This document shows, one piece after another, positions 53,054 through 61,964 of a stretch of 64,000 nt of DNA. The stretch is from Kitasatospora sp. NBC_00315 (lineage in GTDB: Bacteria > Actinomycetota > Actinomycetes > Streptomycetales > Streptomycetaceae). The position numbers and the translations under genes are program-made. The notes below the pieces were generated by a model. That model ran no database searches, was not told where the DNA came from, and saw only the letters and a program-made list of their open reading frames with translations. The stretch's first letter is position 1. Each line of letters begins with the position of its first letter. Location: contig NZ_CP108025.1 of assembly GCF_041435095.1 (NCBI RefSeq), forward strand, positions 6,324,001 to 6,388,000, read 5' to 3'.

Positions 53054-54019
53054 TCAGCCGGTGCCGGTGGCCAGCCAGGCGGTGGCGTTGAGGGCGAGGG
53101 CGGCGTCGGTGCCGGCCGGGTCGTCCCAGCCGTTGTAGAGGGTGTTGCCGGACTGGCCGGTGCCGTCGTCGATGGTGGAGCTGTCGCCCCAGATGGCCAC
53201 CCGGCCGCTGCCGAAGGTGCTGGTGACGAAGAAGGCGCCGGTGTTGCCGCTGTAGCCGGTGCGGTAGACCAGGCCCTTGACCGCGGGGTTGTCGGCCGGC
53301 TTCAGGGTGAAGGTGGTGCCGTTGCGCAGGATCGAGCCGGTGACGGCGCCGAAGGCCCCGTGCAGCACCGGGTTGCTCGCGTCGGTGATCGCCCGCGGGT
53401 TGTCGGTGGTGATGTTCAGCAGGTCGACCGAGAAGCCGAAGGGGTCGGTGTTGTCGACCCCGTTGCTGGTCAGCAGGTCGTTGATGATCTTCGGAGAGTC
53501 CCAGCCGTCGTTGTTGCGGTCGCTGACGGTGTGGTCCGAGATCAGGAAGAGGCCGCCGCCGTTCTGCACGAACTTCATGATCGCGGTCTTCTCCGCGGTG
53601 CTGAATCTGGTGTTCGGCTCGGGGATCACGAAGGTGTCGAAGTTGGCGAGGTCGAGCGCGCCGCCGGTGCCGTAGGTGATGGTGGAGCCCGAGGGCAGCG
53701 TCTTCAGGCTGTACTGGCCGGTCTTCTGCAGGGCCACGCCCCAGGCGGAGAGCGCGCCCGTCCAGCTCTTCTCGGTGGTCGGGTTGGCGTTCTGGGTCAG
53801 CGGGTCGGGCTGGCCGGTGCCGATGATCCAGTCGGCGTTGCCGGCCGTCTCGGCCTTGGTGTTGTCGAACAGCACCCGGTGCGCGGTGCCGGCGGCGACG
53901 GCCGCCGGGGCGGTGACGGCCCCGGCGCCGGCCGGAGCGGCCAGGCCGATGAGGGCGGCGGCGAGCAGGGCCGCCCCGGCCATGGCCGCCTTCGGGCGCA
54001 TACGGTGACGGTTGATCAT
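53054..54019 (-). CDS. Secreted protein, DUF4350/GATase-like candidate
   Basis: A 321-residue exported protein with a signal peptide (~8-35, AAALIGLAAPAGAGA). The mature part has alternating beta/alpha pattern: VLFDNTKAETAGNADWII, FDTFVIPEPNTRFSTAEKTAIMKFVQNGGGLFLISDH and FGSGRVAIWGDSS. The piece IPEPN...FVQNGGGLFLISDH is typical of class I glutamine-amidotransferase-like or DUF4350 domains, often annotated as hydrolase. No catalytic Cys is evident. ATG 54019 with GGAGGC upstream is preferred over longer in-frame starts. Confidence 0.62.
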   Translation of the reverse strand: MINRHRMRPKAAMAGAALLAAALIGLAAPAGAGAVTAPAAVAAGTAHRVLFDNTKAETAGNADWIIGTGQPDPLTQNANPTTEKSWTGALSAWGVALQKTGQYSLKTLPSGSTITYGTGGALDLANFDTFVIPEPNTRFSTAEKTAIMKFVQNGGGLFLISDHTVSDRNNDGWDSPKIINDLLTSNGVDNTDPFGFSVDLLNITTDNPRAITDASNPVLHGAFGAVTGSILRNGTTFTLKPADNPAVKGLVYRTGYSGNTGAFFVTSTFGSGRVAIWGDSSTIDDGTGQSGNTLYNGWDDPAGTDAALALNATAWLATGTG

Positions 54020-54187
54020 GTTCTGTGCCTCCATGGGGAGTCGAGGGTCGCGCATCCGGGGTGTCCGCGCGTGGATCCCGAGTATCCGCGCGTAGACCGG
54101 CTGTCGAAAGCCTCCGGAGGTTACGGGCGTTTGTACGGTGCATGACGGGATTCGGGGCCGCCCCGCCCCGTCGCCGCCGGGAAGTAC

Positions 54188-54204
54188 TTGCATATGACTT
54201 GCAA
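54188..54204 (+). promoter_or_regulatory. Nur box upstream of the nickel permease
   Basis: TTGCAT-ATGAC-TTGCAA matches the Streptomyces Nur box, which is two 6-bp half-sites TTGCNN and NNGCAA separated by 5 bp. Nur is the nickel-responsive Fur-family repressor. The site lies 68 bp before the nickel permease start, so nickel would shut off uptake. Confidence 0.72.
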
Positions 54205-54271
54205 CTACTTCCCGGAAGAGGGAAAGATGGCCCGGTTGCCCCTGCTCCTATGCATCCGAGAGGACGCCGCC

Positions 54272-55417
54272 ATGCCGAGCGCGCCCCCCGCCGCCCCGAC
54301 CGTCAGCGTCCCCGGCGCGACCGGTGGGCCCGGCCGGCTCACCCGGGACGAATGGGTACGACTGGCCGGCATGGGCGGCTTCGTCCTCGCCCTGCACGTG
54401 GTCGGCTGGTTCACCCTCCTCGCGGTCATCGCGCCCCGGCACTACGACGTCGGCGGCCAGGTGTTCGGCGCCGGCATGGGTCTGACGGCCTACACCCTCG
54501 GCATGCGGCACGCCTTCGACGCCGACCACATCGCGGCCATCGACAACACCACCCGCAAGCTGATGGGGCAGGGCAAGCGCCCGCTCTCGGTCGGCTTCTG
54601 GTTCTCGCTCGGCCACTCGTCGATCGTCTTCGGGCTCTGCGCGCTGCTCGCCTTCGGCATCAAGTCGCTGGCCGGCCAGGTCGAGTCCGACGACTCCGCC
54701 CTGCACACCGCCACCGGCCTGATCGGGGTCAGCGTCTCCGGCGTCTTCCTGGTCCTGATCGGGCTGATCAACCTCGGCGCCTTCAACGGCATCCTCAAGG
54801 TCTTCCGCCGGATGCGGCACGGCGAGTTCGACGAGGCGGAGCTGGAGCGCCAGCTCGACCGGCGCGGGTTCATGAACCGCATCCTCGGCAGGGTCACCCG
54901 GGCCGTCACCAAGCCCTGGCACATGTACCCGGTCGGCCTGCTCTTCGGCCTCGGCTTCGACACCGCCACCGAGGTCTCGCTGCTGGTCCTGGCCGGTGGC
55001 GCGGCGGCGTTCTCGCTGCCCTGGTACGCGTTGCTGGTCCTGCCGGTCCTCTTCGCGGCCGGGATGAGCCTGCTGGACACCATCGACGGTTCGTTCATGA
55101 ACTTCGCGTACGAGTGGGCGTTCTCCAAGCCCGTCCGCAAGATCTACTACAACCTCACGGTCACCGGCCTGTCCGTGATCGTCGCGCTCGTCATCGGCGT
55201 GATCGAGCTGGTCGGCCTGCTCGGCGAGAAGCTCGACATCACCAGTGGCCCGGTCGCCTGGGTCGGCGCGCTGGACCTCAACATGGTCGGCTACGCGATC
55301 GTCGGCCTCTTCGTGGTCACCTGGGCCGGGGCGCTGGCCTTCTGGAAGTTCGGCAAGGTCGAGGAGAAGTGGTCGGCCGGCATCCGCAAGGCGGCGGTCG
55401 CCCCGGGCACCGACTGA
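54272..55417 (+). CDS. NiCoT-type nickel/cobalt permease (HoxN/NixA family)
   Basis: High-affinity Ni2+/Co2+ importer of 381 residues with about eight membrane spans. The family signature for metal recognition, RHAFDADHI, is at about residue 76, followed by SLGHSSIVF and GLGFDTATEV. A Nur box upstream argues that nickel, not cobalt, is the regulated substrate; no cobalamin riboswitch was recognised. ATG 54272 has GAGAGGA before it; a longer frame from 54188 would read through the Nur box and is rejected. Nickel could serve the urease-like proteins at 28-31 kb. Confidence 0.92.
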   Translation: MPSAPPAAPTVSVPGATGGPGRLTRDEWVRLAGMGGFVLALHVVGWFTLLAVIAPRHYDVGGQVFGAGMGLTAYTLGMRHAFDADHIAAIDNTTRKLMGQGKRPLSVGFWFSLGHSSIVFGLCALLAFGIKSLAGQVESDDSALHTATGLIGVSVSGVFLVLIGLINLGAFNGILKVFRRMRHGEFDEAELERQLDRRGFMNRILGRVTRAVTKPWHMYPVGLLFGLGFDTATEVSLLVLAGGAAAFSLPWYALLVLPVLFAAGMSLLDTIDGSFMNFAYEWAFSKPVRKIYYNLTVTGLSVIVALVIGVIELVGLLGEKLDITSGPVAWVGALDLNMVGYAIVGLFVVTWAGALAFWKFGKVEEKWSAGIRKAAVAPGTD

Positions 55418-55435
55418 CCTGCCCGTCCACGGCCC

Positions 55436-55474
55436 CGCCGGCCCCCGTCACCCCCGCGGTGGCGGGGGCCGGCG
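55436..55474. terminator. Hairpin terminator after the nickel permease
   Basis: Perfect 12-bp stem (CGCCGGCCCCCG at 55436-55447, complement 55463-55474) with a 15-base loop, 18 bp past the stop. Confidence 0.65.
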
Positions 55475-55891
55475 TCGCTCTGCGGTCGCCGCCCGCGCCC
55501 GGGCCCGGGCCGCCGCCGCGCCGGGGCCGGGCACGGCGATCACCGGCGGGTTCTCGGCCTCGCGGGGGTGCCCTGGGCCGGCCGCCGGGCGGTGGTCGCG
55601 GGACCGCAGCCGGGTGACGGCGACTCAGGGGGTGGGCCCGGCGGGGGTGTCGCCGGTGAGGCCGATCCAAGAGTTAACCGCAGAGGTCTTGTCGCGTCAT
55701 TTTCTACGCGCGTATCTTGAGCGCTGCAAGGCTGCTCGCGGCCTTGGTCTACGCGGGTAGTGCACGCGGTGCACCGCCCGAACCACCCTCACGTCCGGTA
55801 GCCGCGAGGCGGCCGGGCGATCGTGCTGCACCACTGCACCCGGACGCCGTGTCATGGCAATGACACGGCAGCCTTAAGGAGTCCTGCCCCG
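55475..55891. other. Intergenic region with the nuclease promoter
   Basis: About 420 bp upstream of the secreted nuclease gene. It contains a promoter candidate at 55689-55718 and, at 55760-55774, GTGCAC-GCG-GTGCAC. The ribosome-binding site AAGGAG is at 55876-55881. Confidence 0.45.
55673..55718 (+). promoter_or_regulatory. Promoter candidate with one possible PHO half-site
   Basis: TTGTCG (55689-55694) and TATCTT (55713-55718) are 18 bp apart. GTTAACC (55673-55679) just upstream resembles a PHO-box unit (GTTCACC), which would suit a phosphate-scavenging secreted nuclease. Only one unit fits, so PhoP control is weakly supported. Confidence 0.35.
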
Positions 55892-58324
55892 GTGACCACG
55901 CCCACCGCTTCCCGCCCCCACTCCCGCCGGGCGCTGCTGCGCGCGACCCTCCTCCCGGCCGGCCTGGCCGCCTCGCTGGTGCTCGTGCCGCTGCCGTCCG
56001 CCTTCGCCGCGCCGTCCGCCGACGCGGTGATCGCCGAGGTCTACGGCGGCGGCGGCAACTCCGGCGCGACGCTGAAGAACGACTTCGTCGAGCTGGCGAA
56101 CAAGGGCGGCGCGGCCTTCGGCCTCGCCGGCTGGAGCGTCCAGTACATCTCCGGCACGCCGGGGGCGAACTCGCAGTGGTCCGTCACCCCGCTGACCGGT
56201 TCGATAGCCGCCGGCGGGAGCTTCCTGGTCGCCGAGGCGGCCGGGACGGGCGGCACCGTCGCGCTGCCGACGCCGGACGCCACCGGCACCCTGGCACTCT
56301 CCGGCACCTCCGGCACCGTCGCGCTGGTCAACGGCACCGACCCGCTGACCTGCAAGACCGCCGCCGACTGCGCGGCCGACAGCCGGGTCCGCGACCTGGT
56401 CGGCTTCGGCACCGCCGTCGTCCACGAGGGTTCGGCCTCGGCCGCCGGCGCGAGCAACACCGCCTCGGTCGCCCGGCACGCGGACCTCGCCGACACCGAC
56501 GACAACGCGGCCGACCTGGCGGCCGGCGTGCCCAGCCCGACCAACAGCTACGGCGAGGTCGCCGAGGGCTCCGCGCCGCCCGCCGGCCCCACCGAGCCCG
56601 GCCCGCTGCGCATCCACGACATCCAGGGCACCACCCGCATCTCGCCGCAGCTCGGCAGCACCGTCCCCGGCGTGCCCGGCATCGTGACCGGCGTGCGCGG
56701 CTACGGTTCCAAGGGCTTCTGGATCCAGGACCCGACCCCGGACGCCGACCCGGCCACCAGCGAGGGCCTGTTCGTCTACACCGGCAGCGCCGTCCCGACC
56801 GTGAAGGTCGGCGACTCGGTGCTGATCACCGGCAAGGTGGCGGAGTACTACCCGAGCTACGCCGGCGGTTCGCAGTCGCTGACCCAGCTGACCGCCCCGG
56901 CGATCACCGTGCTCTCCTCCGGCAACGCCGTGCCGGCCCCGGTGGTCATCAGCACCCGCAACATCCCCGGCACCTACACCCAGGACGCGGCCGGCGGCTC
57001 CGTCGAGGGCCTGACGCTGAACCCCGGGAAGTACGCCCTCGACTTCTACGAGTCCCTCGAGGGCATGAACGTCCAGGTCCAGGACACCCGAGTGATCCAG
57101 GCCACCGACAAGTACAACGAGCTCTGGGTCGCCGCCGACGCGCAGGACCAGAGGAGCAAGCGCGGCGGGGTGCTGTACGAGTCGTACCGGGAGCCGAACG
57201 TCGGGCGCCTGATGGTCCAGCAGCTGGCCCCGGTCGCCCAGCAGCCGTTCCCGGTCGCCAACGTCGGCGACGTGCTGACCGGCGCCACCACCGGCCCGCT
57301 GGACTACAACGCCTTCGGCGGCTACACGCTGGCCGCCACCGCCATCGGCGCCCTCCAGGACAACCACCTGGAGCGCGAGGTCACGGCCCCGGCCGCCGAC
57401 CGCGAGGCGACCATCGCCACCTACAACGTGGAGAACCTGGCGCCCGGCAACCCGGACGCCAAGTTCGCCCAGCTGGCCCAGGCCGTCGTCACCAACCTGC
57501 GCTCGCCCGACGTCATCGCGCTGGAGGAGATCCAGGACGACAACGGCGCCACCGGCGACGGCACGGTCGACGCGAGCGTCACGGTGGCCAAGTTCATCGC
57601 CGCGATCCAGGCGGCCGGCGGCCCGGCGTACGACTGGCGCTCCATCAACCCGGTGGACGGCAAGGACGGCGGCGAGCCCGGCGGCAACATCCGCCAGGTG
57701 TTTCTCTTCAACCCGCAGCGGATCTCCTTCACCGACCTCCCCGCCGCCGACCCGACCAACACCCCGGTGGACGTGGCCGGCACCGGCGCGGCCGCCGCGC
57801 TGACCGCCTCGCCCGGCCGGATCGACCCGCTGAACGAGGCCTGGGCGAACAGCCGCAAGCCGCTGGTGGGTCAGTTCAGCTTCCGCGGCAAGAAGCTCTT
57901 CGTGATCGCCAACCACTTCAACAGCAAGGGCGGTGACCTGGGCATCGACAGCCGCTTCCAGGCCCCGGCCCGCAGCTCCGAGGTGCAGCGCGGCAAGCAG
58001 GCCGTGGTCGAGCAGGCGTTCGTCGCCAAGCTGCTGGCCGCCGACCCGACCGCGAAGATCGTCTCGGTCGGCGACTTCAACGACTACCAGTTCTCCCCGG
58101 CGCTGGGCGCGCTCACCAAGGACGGCGTGCTGCGCGACCTGGTGAACGAGTTGCCGGAGAAGGAGCAGTACTCGTACGTCTACCAGGGCAACTCGCAGGT
58201 GCTGGACCACATCCTGGTCAGCCCCGAGGTCGGCTACGCCAAGTACGACGTGGTGCACATCAACAGCGAGTTCGCCCAGCAGGCGAGCGACCACGACCCG
58301 CAGATCGTGCGCGTCAAGCCCTGA
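55892..58324 (+). CDS. Secreted nuclease with lamin-tail domain (NucH/ExeM-like)
   Basis: A 810-residue extracellular protein that probably degrades DNA or RNA. GTG 55892 with AAGGAG upstream starts a signal peptide containing twin Arg (SRRALLRATLLPAG, cut near SAFAA, ~39). A lamin-tail (LTD) domain follows (~42-160, ADAVIAEVYGGGGNSGATLKNDFVEL). A beta-rich OB-fold region leads to the endonuclease/exonuclease/phosphatase domain (~505-808), whose motifs TYNVENL (~510), ALEEIQDD, NHFNSKGGD, GDFND (~726) and SDHDPQ (~799) are intact. An upstream start at 55823 lacks a signal peptide. Confidence 0.9.
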   Translation: MTTPTASRPHSRRALLRATLLPAGLAASLVLVPLPSAFAAPSADAVIAEVYGGGGNSGATLKNDFVELANKGGAAFGLAGWSVQYISGTPGANSQWSVTPLTGSIAAGGSFLVAEAAGTGGTVALPTPDATGTLALSGTSGTVALVNGTDPLTCKTAADCAADSRVRDLVGFGTAVVHEGSASAAGASNTASVARHADLADTDDNAADLAAGVPSPTNSYGEVAEGSAPPAGPTEPGPLRIHDIQGTTRISPQLGSTVPGVPGIVTGVRGYGSKGFWIQDPTPDADPATSEGLFVYTGSAVPTVKVGDSVLITGKVAEYYPSYAGGSQSLTQLTAPAITVLSSGNAVPAPVVISTRNIPGTYTQDAAGGSVEGLTLNPGKYALDFYESLEGMNVQVQDTRVIQATDKYNELWVAADAQDQRSKRGGVLYESYREPNVGRLMVQQLAPVAQQPFPVANVGDVLTGATTGPLDYNAFGGYTLAATAIGALQDNHLEREVTAPAADREATIATYNVENLAPGNPDAKFAQLAQAVVTNLRSPDVIALEEIQDDNGATGDGTVDASVTVAKFIAAIQAAGGPAYDWRSINPVDGKDGGEPGGNIRQVFLFNPQRISFTDLPAADPTNTPVDVAGTGAAAALTASPGRIDPLNEAWANSRKPLVGQFSFRGKKLFVIANHFNSKGGDLGIDSRFQAPARSSEVQRGKQAVVEQAFVAKLLAADPTAKIVSVGDFNDYQFSPALGALTKDGVLRDLVNELPEKEQYSYVYQGNSQVLDHILVSPEVGYAKYDVVHINSEFAQQASDHDPQIVRVKP

Positions 58325-58336
58325 TCCCGGGGCGGA

Positions 58337-58377
58337 CCGAGGGGGCGTGGCCGGGGGTTTCGGCCACGCCCCCTCGG
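58337..58377. terminator. Bidirectional hairpin terminator
   Basis: Perfect 17-bp stem (58337-58353 with 58361-58377) with a seven-base loop between the convergent nuclease (stop 58324) and SGNH hydrolase (stop 58419). Confidence 0.8.
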
Positions 58378-58418
58378 GGTTTCGCGGGCGGTGCTCCGAG
58401 CCGTCACCGGCGCCCGGT

Positions 58419-59339
58419 CTACCGCAGGGCGGCCAGTACGGCCTGCGCCATCACCTTCTCGCCGGTCGCGTTCGGGTGGAACGGGACGGCGGGGGAGCCG
58501 GGCAGCGCGCCCTCGATCCAGCGGTCGGTGGAGCAGGCGTCGTGGCCGCGGGTCGGGCCCGCGGTGTCCACGTAGGTGGCGCCGTGCGCCGCGGCGGTGA
58601 CCGCGAGCATCGTGTTCAGAGCGCCGAGCACGCCGCGCAGGTAGCTGACGTCGCCGGGAGTGACGGGCTGGCGGCCCACGCAGTCCCCGGAGTTCTGCGG
58701 CAGCACGGACGGGTAGCCGACCACCAGCACCCTGGCCCCCGGCGCCTTCGCGTGGATCCGGCCGAGGACGTCGGCGAGCTGCGGCGCGGTGGCCGCGACC
58801 CGGTCGGCCAGGTCGTCGTTGCCGTACTGCCAGGACCAGCTGCTCCAGTCCCAGTGGCCGTGGTTGTACACGTCCCTGCAGGGCGTGCCGAGCGGGTTGA
58901 CCACGGCGCCCGCGATGCAGGTGGCGATCACGTCGCCGACGCCGAGGTCGCTGGTGCCCAGGTCGTTGCCGCCGATGCCGATGGTGACCAGGTCGGTGTC
59001 GGGGGTGAGCGCGTTCAGTTGCGGGTCGTTGACCCGGATGAAGGCGTCGTACTGGGGCGAGGTCATCGCCTTGACCTTCGCCGCCGAACAGGTGACGTCG
59101 GTGTACGCGGCGGTGTTGATCGCGGCGGCGACCAGACGGCCGTAGTTGTGGTCCGAGCGCAGGCAGAGTCCCGCCGACTGCCCGGGTACGCCCGCCCCGG
59201 CGGCGTACGAGTCACCGAGCGCGACGTAGTGGCGGGAGCCGGTCGCGGCGTTCGCGTCCGAGCCGGTCAGTGCGACGGTCATCAGCAGCGCGATGCCGGT
59301 GACCAGCAGGGAGGCGAGTTTCCGGGCAGGACTGAGCAT
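58419..59339 (-). CDS. Secreted SGNH/GDSL hydrolase
   Basis: A 306-residue exported esterase or lipase. The signal peptide (~8-32) is followed by the SGNH blocks: GDSYAAGAG with the catalytic Ser (block I), the Gly block, GIGGNDLG (block III) and FHPNATGE with catalytic His (block V). Cys pairs suggest disulphides. It resembles streptomycete lipases of the SCO1725/Rim-lipase type. ATG 59339 has AGGAGGA upstream. Natural substrate is not known. Confidence 0.9.
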   Translation of the reverse strand: MLSPARKLASLLVTGIALLMTVALTGSDANAATGSRHYVALGDSYAAGAGVPGQSAGLCLRSDHNYGRLVAAAINTAAYTDVTCSAAKVKAMTSPQYDAFIRVNDPQLNALTPDTDLVTIGIGGNDLGTSDLGVGDVIATCIAGAVVNPLGTPCRDVYNHGHWDWSSWSWQYGNDDLADRVAATAPQLADVLGRIHAKAPGARVLVVGYPSVLPQNSGDCVGRQPVTPGDVSYLRGVLGALNTMLAVTAAAHGATYVDTAGPTRGHDACSTDRWIEGALPGSPAVPFHPNATGEKVMAQAVLAALR

Positions 59340-59489
59340 GGTTCCTCCTGGGGGAGAGAAACAGCGGGTGGGGGTTGCGGGAGCCGGGCCCACGACTCCT
59401 ACTGATCAGTAAGTTACTGCCAGGTTTCGCGTTCGTCCATGGAATGCGCGGTCATTTCTGAAAATCCGTCAGAATGCATTCGGAATTAC
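59340..59489. other. Divergent intergenic region (left part)
   Basis: Upstream of the SGNH gene. It includes a lower-G+C stretch at 59395-59485. TACTGATCAGTAAGTTACT (59401-59419) contains TACTGATCAGTA, a perfect 12-bp palindrome that could be an operator for the SGNH gene. Confidence 0.5.
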
Positions 59490-59532
59490 GCTCCACCGTG
59501 GAGCGGCCGGTATTTCTGCTCCACCGTGGAGC
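59490..59532. promoter_or_regulatory. Twin operators GCTCCACCGTGGAGC upstream of FAD dehydrogenase
   Basis: The same 15-bp inverted repeat (7-bp arms, one central base) occurs at 59490-59504 and 59518-59532, 28 bp centre to centre. TATGTT (59549-59554) is a -10 candidate whose -35 would fall in the second site. The pair is 125-167 bp upstream of the dehydrogenase start, so a dimeric repressor (TetR-like, encoded elsewhere) may block it. Confidence 0.65.
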
Positions 59533-59656
59533 GAAATTCGGGCCGCGGTATGTTACCGACCGGTTGACTGCGCGCAGGGCAGGCCGCAGTATCGGACCAC
59601 CCACGGGCGCCCCCATCCACCGGCCCCGGCAGCCCGCGCGCACGGAGGACCCCCGC

Positions 59657-61312
59657 ATGGCATTCGACGCCGACGTCATCGTCATCGGAGCCGGCCTGGC
59701 CGGTCTGGTCGCCACGGCGGAACTCGCGGACGCCGGGCGCCGGGTCATCCTGCTCGACCAGGAGCCGGCCGCCTCGCTCGGCGGCCAGGCGCACTGGTCC
59801 TTCGGCGGGCTCTTCCTGGTCGACTCGCCCGAGCAGCGCCGGATGCGCATCCGCGACTCCCACGAGCTCGCCTGGCAGGACTGGCAGGGCACGGCCGGCT
59901 TCGACCGCGACGAGGACGCCTGGCCCCGCCGCTGGGCCGAGGCGTACGTCGACTTCGCGGCAGGCGAGAAGCGCTCCTGGCTGCACGCCCAGGGCGTGCG
60001 CTTCTTCCCCGTCGTCGGCTGGGCCGAGCGCGGCGGGCTGCTCGCCAGCGGCCCCGGCAACTCCGTCCCGCGTTTCCACATCACCTGGGGCACCGGCCCC
60101 GGCATCGTGGAGCCCTTCGCCCGCAGGGTCCGGGAGGCCGCCGCGCGCGGCCTGGTCGACCTGCGCTTCCGGCACCGCGTGACCGGGCTCGCCGCCAACG
60201 CGGGCGTCACCGACACCGTCACCGGCGAGATCCTGGAGCCCAGCGACGCGGCGCGCGGCGCCGCGAGCTCGCGCGAGGCGGTGGGAGCCTTCGAACTCCG
60301 CGCCCAGGCCGTCATCGTGACCTCCGGCGGGATCGGCGGCAACCACGACCTGGTCCGCAAGGCCTGGCCCGCCCGCCTCGGCACCCCGCCCGCCAGGATG
60401 CTCTCCGGAGTGCCCGCCCACGTCGACGGCCTGATGCTCGGCATCGCCGGCGACGCCGGCGGCAACCTGATCAACGGCGACCGGATGTGGCACTACACCG
60501 AGGGCATCGAGAACTGGGACCCGATCTGGGCCCGGCACGGCATCCGGATCCTGCCCGGCCCCTCCTCGCTCTGGCTGGACGCCCGCGGCAACCGGCTGCC
60601 CGTGCCGCTGTTCCCCGGGTTCGACACCCTCGGCACCCTCGAACACATCATGACCACCGGCTACGACCACACCTGGTTCGTCCTCACCCAGAAGATCATC
60701 GAGAAGGAGTTCGCCCTCTCGGGCTCCGAACAGAACCCCGACCTGACGGGCCGCAGCATCCGCCAGGTGCTCGCCCGCGCGCTGCCCGGCGCGACCGCAC
60801 CCGTGGAGGCGTTCAAGCGCCACGGCGCCGACTTCGTGGTGGCCGGCAACCTCCCCGACCTCGTCCGGGGCATGAACGCCAAGACCCCGCAGGCCCTGAT
60901 CGACGGGGACGCGCTGCGCCGCGAGATCGAGGCCCGCGACCGCGAGATGGCCAACCCCTACAGCAAGGACCTCCAGGTCACGGCGATCCACGGTGCCCGC
61001 CGCTACCTCGGTGACAAGCTGATCCGCACCGCCTCCCCGCACCGCATCCTGGACCCCAAGGCCGCACCGCTGATCGCCGTCAAGCTCAACATCCTCACCC
61101 GCAAGTCGCTCGGCGGGCTGGAGACCGACCTCTCCTCCCGGGTGCTGCGCGCCGACGGCAGCGTGCTGGACGGCCTGTACGCGGCCGGCGAGGCGGCCGG
61201 GTTCGGGGGCGGCGGCGTGCACGGCTACCGCTCGCTGGAGGGCACCTTCCTCGGCGGCTGCATCTTCTCCGGTCGGGCCGCCGGCCGGGCGGCCGCGGCC
61301 GCCACGGCCTGA
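59657..61312 (+). CDS. FAD-binding dehydrogenase (KstD/fumarate reductase-like)
   Basis: A 551-residue flavoprotein of the 3-ketosteroid dehydrogenase/fumarate reductase superfamily. The N-terminal dinucleotide-binding motif VIGAGLAGLVATAELADAG (~7-25) and the C-terminal FAD segment LDGLYAAGEAAGFGGGGVHGY (~505-525) are clear. Actinobacterial members of this length are usually labelled FAD-binding dehydrogenase with substrate unknown; steroid or other lipid ring oxidation is possible. ATG 59657 with CGGAGGA upstream is the start. The frame is open to 59474, across the twin operators, which I reject. Confidence 0.87.
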   Translation: MAFDADVIVIGAGLAGLVATAELADAGRRVILLDQEPAASLGGQAHWSFGGLFLVDSPEQRRMRIRDSHELAWQDWQGTAGFDRDEDAWPRRWAEAYVDFAAGEKRSWLHAQGVRFFPVVGWAERGGLLASGPGNSVPRFHITWGTGPGIVEPFARRVREAAARGLVDLRFRHRVTGLAANAGVTDTVTGEILEPSDAARGAASSREAVGAFELRAQAVIVTSGGIGGNHDLVRKAWPARLGTPPARMLSGVPAHVDGLMLGIAGDAGGNLINGDRMWHYTEGIENWDPIWARHGIRILPGPSSLWLDARGNRLPVPLFPGFDTLGTLEHIMTTGYDHTWFVLTQKIIEKEFALSGSEQNPDLTGRSIRQVLARALPGATAPVEAFKRHGADFVVAGNLPDLVRGMNAKTPQALIDGDALRREIEARDREMANPYSKDLQVTAIHGARRYLGDKLIRTASPHRILDPKAAPLIAVKLNILTRKSLGGLETDLSSRVLRADGSVLDGLYAAGEAAGFGGGGVHGYRSLEGTFLGGCIFSGRAAGRAAAAATA

Positions 61313-61462
61313 AGCCCGGGCCGGCCGGGCCGCCGACGCGGCCTCGGCCCACCGGGCCTGCGTGCTCCGCGGTGGCGCCCGGCGCCCGCTCCGTCGCCGC
61401 CCCCTCCCGGCTCCCGGCGCGGGCACGGGGGTGGCGCCGGTCGGGTACGGCGCGGGCACGGG

Positions 61463-61813
61463 TCAGTCGCGGACGACACGTACCCCGCCCACCAGGCCCC
61501 AGGCGTCCACCCGGACGACCGGGCCGCCGGGCGCGCTCGGGCCGTCGTCGCTGACACCGCCCAACCGGATGCCGCCGACCCTCACCCGGACGTCCGGGCG
61601 GACCCGGATCGTGACGCCGCCGACCAGGCTGATCTTGGTGATCCGCAGCTCGGCGCCGTCCGGGATCAGCACCTCGGTGAGATCGATGTCGGCGCCGCCG
61701 ACCAGTGAGGCGGTCAGCGTCCGCCGGTTGAACACCGCACCGCCCAGCCGGTGCCCGCCGATGATGCTGATCCGGACGTCGGTCTTCTCGTCGTGCCCGT
61801 CGCTCTTCGTCAT
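61463..61813 (-). CDS. LiaF/DUF2154-like C-terminal domain protein
   Basis: A 116-residue cytoplasmic protein built as a beta-helix-like series of GG turns: SIIGGHRLGGAVFNRRTLTASLVGGADIDL, ITKISLVGGVTIRVRPDVRV and GGIRLGGVSDD. This pattern is that of the cell-wall-active antibiotic response domain (LiaF C-terminal, YvqF) and related DUF1707-linked proteins, here without membrane spans. ATG 61813 lies seven bases after TACCGT (61821-61826, minus strand), so the mRNA may be leaderless. Role unknown. Confidence 0.75.
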   Translation of the reverse strand: MTKSDGHDEKTDVRISIIGGHRLGGAVFNRRTLTASLVGGADIDLTEVLIPDGAELRITKISLVGGVTIRVRPDVRVRVGGIRLGGVSDDGPSAPGGPVVRVDAWGLVGGVRVVRD

Positions 61814-61820
61814 GACGCAC

Positions 61821-61826
61821 ACGGTA
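61821..61826 (-). promoter_or_regulatory. -10 element TACCGT, leaderless-type promoter
   Basis: TACCGT on the minus strand precedes the ATG at 61813 by seven bases. No ribosome-binding site is present. The same hexamer is used before the YihY-like and YCII genes. Confidence 0.45.
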
Positions 61827-61964
61827 GGGGGCCGGGTGGCCCGGCCTCCAGTGCCCCGAGGCAGCCGTTCGGGCTGACACCTGCCACATCGTCAGCACCC
61901 GTGAGGGGCCGTTCCCTCGGTCGTCCGGCCGGGGGCGGGGGCCCGGAGCCGGACGACCGGCCGG

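Noticed and set aside
54020-54271. Cobalamin riboswitch before the nickel/cobalt permease
   Set aside because: The leader is only about 70 bp after the Nur box, and no B12-box sequence or the required helices are evident.
55673-55705. Complete PHO box upstream of the secreted nuclease
   Set aside because: Only GTTAACC fits; the next two 11-bp units do not match GTTCACC well. Kept only as a weak remark.
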